A DNA stretch of 16,849 nucleotides from an uncultured Clostridia bacterium (GTDB lineage: Bacteria > Bacillota > Clostridia > Christensenellales > UBA1242): NCBI GenBank assembly GCA_944376785.1, contig CALWDV010000018.1, forward strand, positions 1 through 16,849, in the 5' to 3' direction. Below, piece after piece: positions 1 to 7,413 of the stretch. The first letter of the stretch is position 1; the number at the start of each line of letters is the position of its first letter. The translations under genes and the position numbers were made by a program. A model generated the notes under the pieces. The model ran no database searches. It worked only from the letters and a program-made list of their open reading frames with translations, and had not been told where the DNA came from.

Positions 1-1926
1 TCCAATGGCAAAATTATTTTCATATAATTCATAAAACTTAATTTCAATGTTAGAAACATTAAAAACATCATTTTCAACAAAGTTAACAAAAACATATTTA
101 CTTAAATTTGTTAAAATATCGTCTTTAAAATAACTTTTAACAAACAGTTTTTCAATATCATATTTTTCACACAACTCTTTAACCAAATTTTCATCTTTTA
201 ATGAATAGTTGTTAACCACTAAATAGTTAATTTGCCCCACTTTGTTTTTATTTAATTCTAAACAAACGTTTTCAACATTATCAACACCATTTAAAACAAT
301 AATTCGCTTATTGTTGTTGGTTGCAACAAACAAATAATTTCCCGAAGATGTGTAAGAAGATGTTACAAAATAATCATTAAAGTTTTTAGGTATGTTTAAA
401 ATTAATGTGCTAACAATAATAATTAAAATAACACAACCAGAAGTTATTGCTTTAACACTACCCTTTGTTAATGCAAATCCAATAAAATAAATTAAGAAAA
501 TTGATAGTCCAACAATTAAATAATTTAAGTTGAATAAATCAAAATGTAAAAAATTAATTTCACTAAAGAAATTTGCAAACAATTTAACAAAATGCAAAAT
601 CACATTTGGAACCACCAACAAATAATTAATAAAAGGGAAAATTAATCCTAAAAAGCAAATGCTAAATAGTAAACTGAAACAAACAGAAAAAATTGGTAAC
701 ACAATAATGTTTGAAAACACTGAAATAAAATTTATTTCGTTAAACTGACTTGCTGTAACAGTTAAAATACCCAAGTTAACTGAAAGTGTTATTGCCAAAG
801 AATTAACAAACACTTTTGGAAGTTTTATTTTTAACAAAGCATTACTAATTGGTTTGTTTAAACAAATAATACTTAAAACACACAAATAACTAAGTTGAAA
901 ACCCACTGCATAAATGTTTAATGGATTAATTAATAAAACAATAATTGCAGAAATTGAAAGTGAATTTAATGCATCATATTGTTTGCCATATGATTTAGAC
1001 AAAAGTAAAACCATACTCATTATCATTGCCCTAACAACGCTTGGAGTGAAATTACATAAATAAGCATAAAACAATAGAATTATAAAAATTAGCAAGTTGG
1101 AAAGATGCTTGTTTAATTTTAAAATTTTAAACAACGCAACAAGCATGGCAACTAAAAAACCAATGTGCAAACCTGAAACTGCTAAAATATGTGCAAGGCC
1201 TGAGTAACTAAAAATTTCATAAGTGTTAGCACTCATATTTTCTTTTTCACCAAACAAAACCGAATATGCAATGGAAGCATTGTCGGAATTCAAAAATCTT
1301 TCAAGTTGTGTTTTAACAGAATTTTTTATTTTATCTTTTAAAATATAATTTGAATTTTCAATGCTAACATCTTCTAAATTACCAGTTGAAATGTAGTTAA
1401 TGTTATTAACAATGTAATTAATGTTATCAAAATTTTTATCAACTTTTAAAACATCAACAACACAATTAATTTTTGCACCAGAAACTAAATTTAAATTACT
1501 ATCATATAAAAACAAAGTTAATTCAAGTTTACCATTAACACTAACATCATTAAATTTTAAATTAGAAACATTAATAACAAAGTTATTGTCATACTTTTTA
1601 ACATCTTCAACCGTTCCAACAACATTAAGTTCGCCTGAAAAATTGTTATCGTTTTCATATGTTTTTAAAACTCCTGCACCAACACCAAAAGCTGCAAAAA
1701 CAACAATAAAAATTATTGAAACAAAATATTTTGAAAATAGCATTTTATTTTTAAACTTGACAACAATTAAAGCAACAACCAAAAATAAAATTAAAATTAA
1801 AAACAAACAAAGCAGAACCAAATTGAATGTGGTTTTACTTAAAAAATAATTTGTTGTTAAAACAATTCCCAATATTAAACTAACAGCACCAAAAAATATG
1901 GGTCTTAAATTAAAAGTATTTTTCAT
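1..1926 (-). CDS. comEC: ComEC/Rec2-family DNA uptake channel protein, partial (3' end outside window)
   Basis: The frame is open from an ATG at 1926 to the left edge: 642 codons with no stop. ComEC forms the inner-membrane channel that carries single-stranded DNA into the cell during transformation. Residues 1-75 hold two or three membrane segments. A soluble DUF4131-like section follows at about 80-200. The Competence domain then carries the signature G243-LAHILAVSGLHIG-256 and many further membrane helices up to about residue 510. Residues 515-642 have the place and spacing of the C-terminal metallo-beta-lactamase-like domain. The usual DVGQGD start and the HxDADH-type metal motif are not recognisable: the stretch after YLVV (568-571) reads NNYSLKDEN. 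No clear ribosome binding site precedes the ATG, but a good promoter lies 25 bases upstream. The family call is secure. Whether the gene still supports uptake is unknown, and the missing C-terminus prevents judging the whole last domain. Confidence 0.9.
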   Translation of the reverse strand, partial: MKNTFNLRPIFFGAVSLILGIVLTTNYFLSKTTFNLVLLCLFLILILFLVVALIVVKFKNKMLFSKYFVSIIFIVVFAAFGVGAGVLKTYENDNNFSGELNVVGTVEDVKKYDNNFVINVSNLKFNDVSVNGKLELTLFLYDSNLNLVSGAKINCVVDVLKVDKNFDNINYIVNNINYISTGNLEDVSIENSNYILKDKIKNSVKTQLERFLNSDNASIAYSVLFGEKENMSANTYEIFSYSGLAHILAVSGLHIGFLVAMLVALFKILKLNKHLSNLLIFIILLFYAYLCNFTPSVVRAMIMSMVLLLSKSYGKQYDALNSLSISAIIVLLINPLNIYAVGFQLSYLCVLSIICLNKPISNALLKIKLPKVFVNSLAITLSVNLGILTVTASQFNEINFISVFSNIIVLPIFSVCFSLLFSICFLGLIFPFINYLLVVPNVILHFVKLFANFFSEINFLHFDLFNLNYLIVGLSIFLIYFIGFALTKGSVKAITSGCVILIIIVSTLILNIPKNFNDYFVTSSYTSSGNYLFVATNNNKRIIVLNGVDNVENVCLELNKNKVGQINYLVVNNYSLKDENLVKELCEKYDIEKLFVKSYFKDDILTNLSKYVFVNFVENDVFNVSNIEIKFYELYENNFAIG

Positions 1927-1950
1927 TGGTATAAATTAACATTTTTAAAA

Positions 1951-1979
1951 AGTATAACAAAACATAATTTTTTTAACAA
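1951..1979 (-). promoter_or_regulatory. sigma-A-like promoter for comEC
   Basis: On the minus strand, TTGTTA (1974-1979) and TATACT (1951-1956) are separated by exactly 17 bp. This gives a leader of under 20 bases before the comEC ATG at 1926, which may explain the lack of a clear ribosome binding site. Confidence 0.55.
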
Positions 1980-2047
1980 ATAATGCATAGCTTTTTACAT
2001 AATTTTTAAAATTTTTCACATAATACTAAAAAATAGGAGGTGTTTTT

Positions 2048-2221
2048 ATGAGTGAAAATTGCAAATGCTATTGCAATAGCACACAAAAGCAAGGTGAATA
2101 TGTTTGTTGTAATTGTGGAACTCACATTGAACTTGAAAAACTAAGCACACTTCCACCATGTCCAACCTGTGGCAACAATTCATTTGTTGAAAGTAATTCA
2201 AAAAATTATTTTGAAGAATAA
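2048..2221 (+). CDS. small cysteine-rich zinc-ribbon protein (DUF1451-like)
   Basis: A 57-residue protein with an excellent AGGAGG site (2035-2040) seven bases before the ATG. It contains a zinc ribbon: C20-C-N-C23-G, then LPPCPTCG with C38 and C41, and a phenylalanine soon after. This order, with 'GEYVCxxCG...LPPCPxCG..F', matches the C-terminal zinc ribbon of the DUF1451/YbeL type. Such domains bind one structural zinc through four cysteines. In addition the N-terminus has a C5-x-C7-x-C9 cluster, so 8 of 57 residues are cysteine. It stands alone, divergent from comEC and convergent with the DUF4132 gene. A weak promoter could be TTTACA (1994-1999) with CATAAT (2019-2024), but the 19 bp spacing is long. 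The function is unknown; nucleic-acid, protein or metal binding are all possible. Confidence 0.85.
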   Translation: MSENCKCYCNSTQKQGEYVCCNCGTHIELEKLSTLPPCPTCGNNSFVESNSKNYFEE

Positions 2222-2229
2222 ATTATAAA

Positions 2230-2262
2230 AAAAAGATTATAGAATTTGTCTATAATCTTTTT
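2230..2262. terminator. bidirectional intrinsic terminator
   Basis: A perfect 13-bp inverted repeat (2230-2242 with 2250-2262) surrounds a 7-base loop. It lies between the convergent zinc-ribbon and DUF4132 genes. U-rich tails are available on both strands, and the tail is longer on the minus strand. Confidence 0.8.
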
Positions 2263-2292
2263 ACTTTAAAATTAAAACTAAAATTTAATAAA

Positions 2293-4572
2293 CTAATAAT
2301 AACAAGCTTCAAAAACATCATTCAAAACATCTGAATAAACTCTTTTATTAACACTGCCAACTTCTTCTGGTGTTGTGTTTGATAAAATAAATTTATTATT
2401 AATAACCTGAACCAAATTTAAGTTATAAAATTTAATGTTTCCAACAACACTAACATTTTTTGTTGAAAGTTTTGTTAGTTCAATTTTAACTAACAAGTTC
2501 TCATATGGTATGGTTTTAAAATAATAAACATCATCACCAACACTCATTTTATAGCCAAGTGCCCTAAGTTTTGCATTAAAATTAATTTCATTAACTGCAA
2601 TACCATTAAATTCATTTGTGAATGTGTTAGAAAAATTGTAATTATTTGCAACAAAAACTTGTTTATTTAATTGTTTAAAAGGTTCAAATTTAAATTTTGA
2701 CAACATATTGTTTGTTAACTCAACAGGATGAACAAGTGCAATTTTAGTTTCATTATTGTTTTCATGAAAAACATCGTTTATCGAATTAAAAACTTTAATT
2801 AAATTATCTTTATCATATGTTCCCCAAACAAGTGTGCCTGCAATTTTATTTAAAATTGGATTTGACAAAATGTTTGCTTTAAAAGTTGCAACTGTCCAAA
2901 ACCTTCTGGTTTCATATGCTTCTTTAAATTTATTAATTTGATTTCTAATTTCGTTTGTTAAATCGTTAAAATATTTTAAAGCATTTGCTGTGTCAACAAA
3001 ACTTGGGTTGCTTAAATTAACATAGTTTAGTGTTGTTAAGTTTTTAACTTTAACACTTAAATTATCATCAATTTCGAACAAAAGATTTTCTCCATTGCAA
3101 ACAATTTGTTTGGTTGCATTTTCACTTAAACCATAGTTATCAACCATTTCGTCTAAATAATCAAGTGCAGAAATTGAATTGTTTTTTGCAAGGATTTCTA
3201 AAAAATTATAGTAAACTTTTTTATTATTACTTTCCATATAAAGTTGTTTAATTAAATTAACAACTTTTGGAATATTGGTTTCAACTAAACAGCCCAAAAC
3301 AAAGTTGCTAAGTTCTGTGTTCCCTAAACAAGTTGGTGCCAAATCAACCAAATCGGCAACAATATAATTAGAACACAATGTGCAAATTAAAGCAACAATC
3401 CATTTATTATCCCAAGTTATTTTATTTTCTAAACTATTAAATAAATTATGCCCTAATGTTGTTAGTTCACTTTCAGGGAAAAATTCTTTTAAATAAGAAT
3501 ATTTTTTAATAACCATTGGAGAAGATATGTTTTTAAAAATGTTAAAAATATAGGTTAAAACTTTATCACTTAATTTAATTCCATTTTTAAAATAAACTAA
3601 ATATTTAATACTTAAACCAACTTCTGTTTCAATATCCAAATTCAAATCAACAAAATCAATAAAATCTTTAATTGTTTCAAATTTAATATTTTTACTTAGT
3701 TCAATTTCATCTTTTAAAACATTTTTTAATTCTTCATCTTTAATGGAATTATAAATTTCTGGCAAAGTGTTTTTAACATCTTGTGAAAATGTTAAGTAAA
3801 AATTTAAAGCAATTTTTTGTTTTTCACCAGTTTGTTTTAAAATATAATTTTTTAATTCGGTTAAACCAACTTCTTTATTTCCTAAAAAAACTTCATAAAG
3901 TTCATCTTTACTAAAATAATTTTCATTAACCAAATTTTCAATTATTCTTTGTGCACCCTTGTTTGAAAACAAATCTAAATAAACAGAGTAACCAACTTTG
4001 TAATATTCAGGTGTGTTAATAAAATTTAAATAACTTGCTTCATTGTTAGAAATTAAACCCTTTAAAAATTCCTTTGCTGGTCTTAAAAATTTGTTGCAAG
4101 GTTCATGAGAATTGCTATGATAAATATAAAACAAAAATGGTATTATTTTAAAATTATCAATTTCACAATATTTAACAGCTTCAATAAAACGATCAAAATA
4201 TCTTTCATTAAATTCATAAGATTCATCTTTGCTAACATAATAACAATCACCAATATGATTAACAAAAGTTCTGGAAATAAATTTTGCAATGTCATTATAA
4301 TGTTCGCTGTTTAATAACACATTTAAAAAATAGCTTAAATAAAACTTGTAATCTTTTAATTGAAAAAGCATATCTGCAATTTCGAACAAATCACTTTCAA
4401 TAAAATTCAAGTTTTTAATTTTTAAACAAATTTCTTTGTTGTTTGGCACAACAAAATCGAATTTAATTAAATCCTCACCAATAAAATTAATTTCTTCATA
4501 ACCAAGTTTTGCGTTTGAAAACACACTAATAATTGACTTGTTTATTGTATCTTTTGTAATAAAATATGGCAC
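2293..4572 (-). CDS. DUF4132 domain-containing alpha-helical repeat protein
   Basis: A 759-residue protein with no signal peptide or membrane segment. I place the start at GTG 4572, eight bases after AAAGAGG (4587-4581). A longer frame from GTG 4581 begins inside that site. Residues 1 to about 495 look like leucine/isoleucine-rich alpha-helical repeats (HEAT/ARM-like). The C-terminal third, about 500-735, matches DUF4132: 'YGLSENATKQI' at about 480-490, 'ETRRFWTVATF' at 554-564, 'AGTLVWG' at 578-584, 'ALVHPVEL' at 612-619 and 'FEPFKQLNKQVF' at 629-640. DUF4132 proteins are poorly understood, and many family members carry a WGR domain or relate to E. coli MolR/YehI. No WGR domain is present here. 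The gene is monocistronic, with a candidate extended -10 upstream and a terminator downstream. The molecular role is unknown. Confidence 0.8.
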   Translation of the reverse strand: MPYFITKDTINKSIISVFSNAKLGYEEINFIGEDLIKFDFVVPNNKEICLKIKNLNFIESDLFEIADMLFQLKDYKFYLSYFLNVLLNSEHYNDIAKFISRTFVNHIGDCYYVSKDESYEFNERYFDRFIEAVKYCEIDNFKIIPFLFYIYHSNSHEPCNKFLRPAKEFLKGLISNNEASYLNFINTPEYYKVGYSVYLDLFSNKGAQRIIENLVNENYFSKDELYEVFLGNKEVGLTELKNYILKQTGEKQKIALNFYLTFSQDVKNTLPEIYNSIKDEELKNVLKDEIELSKNIKFETIKDFIDFVDLNLDIETEVGLSIKYLVYFKNGIKLSDKVLTYIFNIFKNISSPMVIKKYSYLKEFFPESELTTLGHNLFNSLENKITWDNKWIVALICTLCSNYIVADLVDLAPTCLGNTELSNFVLGCLVETNIPKVVNLIKQLYMESNNKKVYYNFLEILAKNNSISALDYLDEMVDNYGLSENATKQIVCNGENLLFEIDDNLSVKVKNLTTLNYVNLSNPSFVDTANALKYFNDLTNEIRNQINKFKEAYETRRFWTVATFKANILSNPILNKIAGTLVWGTYDKDNLIKVFNSINDVFHENNNETKIALVHPVELTNNMLSKFKFEPFKQLNKQVFVANNYNFSNTFTNEFNGIAVNEINFNAKLRALGYKMSVGDDVYYFKTIPYENLLVKIELTKLSTKNVSVVGNIKFYNLNLVQVINNKFILSNTTPEEVGSVNKRVYSDVLNDVFEACYY

Positions 4573-4602
4573 TAGTAACACCTCTTTAATAATACTAACA
4601 TA

Positions 4603-4611
4603 ATTTTAACA
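4603..4611 (-). promoter_or_regulatory. possible extended -10 promoter of the DUF4132 gene
   Basis: The minus strand reads TG-T-TAAAAT here, an extended -10 with five of six matches to TATAAT, about 30 bases upstream of the GTG start. The -35 region is only T-rich, so the call depends on the -10. Confidence 0.35.
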
Positions 4612-4651
4612 CATAACCATAAATTAAAAAAGCAAACAAACAACATAAAAA

Positions 4652-4679
4652 TTAAAAAAAAAGAAACTTGCGTTTCTTT
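4652..4679 (-). terminator. intrinsic terminator of the minD-spoIVFB cluster
   Basis: On the minus strand AAAGAAAC and GTTTCTTT form an 8-bp stem around GCAA (4660-4679), followed by a run of nine T. The hairpin begins within the stop codon of the M50 protease gene. Confidence 0.8.
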
Positions 4680-5499
4680 AATTTTGTTTTTTTATTCCAT
4701 TAATTTTATTTAAAATTTCGGATTCGGTTACAACTTTAACAATTTTGTTATTATCATCAATTAAATAAAACAAAGTGAAATTTGATGAATTAATATGTTT
4801 TATCATTTTATAAATGGGAGTGTTTTTATTAATAACGTAACTTTTAACAAGCATTGGTTTTGAAACTTTTTTTGAAAAATTTTCAACATAAGTTCTTTCA
4901 TAATAAATGTTTGCATCGTTTCCAAAACAAGATGTAAACAAAAAAACACAAATAAAAAAGAAAGTTAAATTTATTCCATAAAAAACAGAAATTACAAACA
5001 ACACACCAAAAATAAAACTAAAAATAAAACCAGTTATTTTCATTATTTTATATGCTAAAACACGTTTTAATTTATTTAAAAAAACACAAACTAAAACACG
5101 TCCACCATCAAGTGGAAAAACTGGAATTAAATTAAAAATTGCCAGTGCTAAATTAGAAAAAACAAAAAGTTCAGTATAAGAATATGTTAATGGAAAAAGC
5201 CACCATAACGAAACACAAACCACACACAAAATTAAATTTAACAACGGACCAGCAAGTGCAATTAATATTTCGTGTTTAGGATTAATTATTTGATTATTCC
5301 CACCTAAACCTGCACCATATGGCATAAACACAACTTTATTTAACACATACCCTAGTTTTTTTGCCACAAAATAGTGTGCATATTCATGTAACACTAAAAC
5401 AACAAAATAAATAACAAATTGTTCAAGCCAACCAAAATATATTAAAACAAATGCAACAATAATAAATAATGGACTTAATTTTATTGTAAATTTTCCCAT
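4678..5499 (-). CDS. spoIVFB: SpoIVFB-like M50 site-2 intramembrane metalloprotease
   Basis: A 273-residue polytopic membrane protein with the zinc site of an intramembrane protease: H38-E-Y-A-H42 in an early membrane helix, and N123-LIPVFPLD131-GGRV later. These supply the HExxH histidines, the catalytic glutamate and the third ligand, aspartate. Further membrane segments run to about residue 195. Residues 212-268 form a soluble CBS-like tail ('...VINKNTPIYKMIKHI...FYLIDDNNKIVKVVTESEIL'), as in SpoIVFB and related M50B proteins. In Bacillus the enzyme cuts pro-sigma-K during sporulation; other M50B enzymes cut other membrane-linked substrates. The ATG lies 19 bases inside the end of the upstream spoIVFA-like gene and has no clear ribosome binding site, so translational coupling is likely. 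The active site is intact. The substrate here is not shown by the sequence. Confidence 0.9.
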   Translation of the reverse strand: MGKFTIKLSPLFIIVAFVLIYFGWLEQFVIYFVVLVLHEYAHYFVAKKLGYVLNKVVFMPYGAGLGGNNQIINPKHEILIALAGPLLNLILCVVCVSLWWLFPLTYSYTELFVFSNLALAIFNLIPVFPLDGGRVLVCVFLNKLKRVLAYKIMKITGFIFSFIFGVLFVISVFYGINLTFFFICVFLFTSCFGNDANIYYERTYVENFSKKVSKPMLVKSYVINKNTPIYKMIKHINSSNFTLFYLIDDNNKIVKVVTESEILNKINGIKKQN

Positions 5500-6101
5500 A
5501 CAACATCATTTTTTTCTAACTTAATATTTGATTGTTTAATTCCATCAACATAAATTGAAAATCTAACAATATCACCAATTCTTGTTGTTGCAATATCTTT
5601 TCCTTTTGAAACAACTTGATTGGGTACAACACCTGTAATATAAATGTTTTCAATTCTGGAAACTGTGTTTTTATTGTGCATTATTTCAATATATTTTTCA
5701 CCATTAGGCAGCACTCCAATTTCTTTAACAATGCCATCTTCTGGGCTTAAAACCATAATGCTAACATCAACATTAAAACATAGTTCTCCATTATTAACAT
5801 TAACAACACTTGATTTAATTGGAGTTATGAATTTCAAATTTTTCTTGTTTAACTGTTCCAAACTGGAATTTGTGAAAATAATTCCACCCGACTCATTAAA
5901 CAAAGTGTTAATTGGTGAATAAATTTGAAAACACTTATAAGCGTAATCATTAATTCCATTAACTGATTTTAACATCAAACAACTTGCAAAAATTAAAATA
6001 AAAGCAACAAAACTAAACAAATAGTTTTGTTTAGTTACATTCTTAACATAAATATGTTTAATTTTTTTTTTTGAAATTGCAGTAACATTTAATTTTTTCA
6101 T
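5481..6101 (-). CDS. spoIVFA: SpoIVFA-like membrane protein with degenerate M23/LytM domain
   Basis: A 206-residue protein. I start it at ATG 6101, eight bases after AGGA; an ATG two codons upstream is only two bases from that site. A basic cytoplasmic end is followed by one membrane helix at about residues 25-45 and an extracytoplasmic domain. Residues 115-190 resemble an M23/LytM fold ('SPEDGIVKEIGVLPNGEKYIEIMH' region, then 'VSKGKDIATTRIGDIVRFSIYVDG'). The zinc-binding HxxxD and HxH pairs of active peptidases are missing; only one histidine, in 'EIMH', remains. This is as expected for SpoIVFA, which in Bacillus anchors and regulates SpoIVFB rather than cutting peptidoglycan. The position directly before, and overlapping, the M50 gene supports the call. 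Sequence identity to characterised SpoIVFA is probably low. Confidence 0.75.
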   Translation of the reverse strand: MKKLNVTAISKKKIKHIYVKNVTKQNYLFSFVAFILIFASCLMLKSVNGINDYAYKCFQIYSPINTLFNESGGIIFTNSSLEQLNKKNLKFITPIKSSVVNVNNGELCFNVDVSIMVLSPEDGIVKEIGVLPNGEKYIEIMHNKNTVSRIENIYITGVVPNQVVSKGKDIATTRIGDIVRFSIYVDGIKQSNIKLEKNDVVWENLQ

Positions 6102-6157
6102 ACACATTTTCCTTTTGTTAAAAAATGATATGACAAAAAATTTAATAATATTACAAT

Positions 6158-6400
6158 TTATTGTTCAACAATAGCACCCAAATTTTTTAATCTTCTTACT
6201 TTTGCATATGAGTTAAAAACAAAAAAACCATATTCATCAACTGTTATTGAAACATCTAAATCATTTGCATTAATTTCCATATAATTTTTTAATATATTTA
6301 ACAAATCACTTTTTAAAACATTAATAATTCTTAAAGGATTTTCTTCCTTATCGGCAACCAAAATTTGTTTTAATCTTTGTTCACTTTTAACTAATTCCAT
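6158..6400 (-). CDS. minE: MinE, cell division topological specificity factor
   Basis: An 80-residue protein of usual MinE size. Residues 6-18 ('SEQRLKQILVADK') match the MinD-contact region that switches between helix and strand and stimulates MinD ATPase. Residues 19-60 ('NPLRIINVLKSDLLNILKNYMEINANDLDVSI') match the dimeric topological-specificity domain. The ATG directly follows the minD stop (TAA-ATG), and the only AGGA is more than ten bases upstream, so reinitiation after MinD translation is likely. In known systems MinE sweeps MinD along the membrane to produce oscillation that protects midcell. No minC is found in the window. Confidence 0.88.
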   Translation of the reverse strand: MELVKSEQRLKQILVADKEENPLRIINVLKSDLLNILKNYMEINANDLDVSITVDEYGFFVFNSYAKVRRLKNLGAIVEQ

Positions 6401-7195
6401 TTAAACCAATTTCCTAATTTTTTTTCTAATACCACCAATTAAACCTTTATATTTTTTTGTGCAATCAAAAATGTTACGTTCACCATTATGTAAATTTCTT
6501 GCAATTAAATTAAAAGCTTCATATGCAACAGAATTTTTACTAACAGCACCACCAACATTTAATGCTAAACTAATTCCGTCATCATCAGGCACAACACCAA
6601 TTAAATCAGCATTCAAATATTCTTTAATTGTGTTTTCATTAAACATTTCACCACCAACAACTAAATCTCCCCTAACCCTGTTAACTAAAATTTTAACTGA
6701 GTTTAAGTTGTAACTGTTAAGCAGTGTTAAAACCTTATCGGCATCTCTAATGGCTGAAATGTGTGGAGTGGTTACAACAATTGCTTCATCAGCACATTTA
6801 ACTGCTCTGTGAAAACCAATTTCAATTCCTGCTGGGCAATCAATAATAATATAATCAAACAAACTTTCAATTTGTGAAATTATAAAATTAATTTGTTCAC
6901 TGGTTATGTTAATGTTGTTAACTGAATGAACACTTGGCAAAACATATAACAACGGATTAAAAAAATCTTGAATTAATGCTTGTTTTGCTCGACACTTTCC
7001 TTTTAAAACATCAATAACATCAAAAACAACTCTGTTTTCAACTCCCATAACAACATCTAAATTATTTAGACCAAAATCAACATCTAAAATTAAAACTTTT
7101 AAATTCATATTGCTTAAAGCAACACCCAAATTTGTGGTTACAGTTGTTTTTCCAACTCCACCCTTTCCAGATGTTATAACAATTTTCCTTGCCAT
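6401..7195 (-). CDS. minD: MinD, septum-site determining ATPase
   Basis: A 264-residue ParA/MinD ATPase. I chose ATG 7195, eight bases after an AGG core in AAAGGTG; an in-frame GTG at 7204 is part of that site. Visible motifs are the deviant Walker A S9-GKGGVGKTT18 with both lysines (K11 and K16), the 'LDVDFGLNNLDVVMG' switch region at about 38-52, and 'IIDCPAGIE' around 116-124. The C-terminus 'KGLIGGIRKKIRKL' is a basic amphipathic membrane-targeting helix. MinD binds the membrane as an ATP dimer and normally recruits MinC and MinE. It heads the minD-minE-spoIVFA-spoIVFB cluster. All catalytic motifs look intact. Confidence 0.95.
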   Translation of the reverse strand: MARKIVITSGKGGVGKTTVTTNLGVALSNMNLKVLILDVDFGLNNLDVVMGVENRVVFDVIDVLKGKCRAKQALIQDFFNPLLYVLPSVHSVNNINITSEQINFIISQIESLFDYIIIDCPAGIEIGFHRAVKCADEAIVVTTPHISAIRDADKVLTLLNSYNLNSVKILVNRVRGDLVVGGEMFNENTIKEYLNADLIGVVPDDDGISLALNVGGAVSKNSVAYEAFNLIARNLHNGERNIFDCTKKYKGLIGGIRKKIRKLV

Positions 7196-7234
7196 TAAAA
7201 TCACCTTTAATTTTTATTAAATTTAAACATTTTA

Positions 7235-7263
7235 AGTTTAAAATTATTTAAAAACTATGTAAA
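7235..7263 (-). promoter_or_regulatory. candidate promoter of the minD-minE-spoIVFA-spoIVFB cluster
   Basis: On the minus strand TTTACA (7258-7263) and TAAACT (7235-7240) are spaced by 17 bp. It lies between the mreB terminator and minD, where a promoter is required. The match is moderate, in very AT-rich DNA. Confidence 0.4.
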
Positions 7264-7363
7264 ATTTAAAACATCAAAAATTAAAGAAAACAAAATATAA
7301 TTGCCATAATAATGTTTTATTCTACAAATTTCATAATTACCAATTAAAAACATAGACAATAAT

Positions 7364-7396
7364 AAAAAAAGAGTTTTAGTAAAACTCTTTTTTTTT
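7364..7396 (-). terminator. intrinsic terminator after the mreB-like gene
   Basis: GAGTTTT (7371-7377) and AAAACTC (7381-7387) form a stem with loop AGT, extended by A/T flanks; the minus strand ends in a run of T. It separates the mreB-like transcript from the minD cluster. A T-run also follows on the plus strand, but no plus-strand gene precedes it. Confidence 0.75.
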
Positions 7397-7413
7397 AACA
7401 CTTAAAAACTTTT

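Noticed and set aside
1421..1849. 142-codon plus-strand open frame rich in Ser/Thr/Lys
   Set aside because: It lies wholly opposite the comEC N-terminal coding region, has low-complexity composition and no ribosome binding site; it is an antisense shadow.
4105..4314. 69-codon plus-strand open frame inside the DUF4132 gene
   Set aside because: Low-complexity Ile/Lys/Asn composition opposite a long gene with recognisable domains; antisense shadow.
6159..6173. Palindrome TATTGTT-C-AACAATA
   Set aside because: It has the same 7-1-7 form as the FUR-like box but is mostly the coding end and stop of minE, does not fit FUR-family consensus sequences, and no promoter sits beside it.
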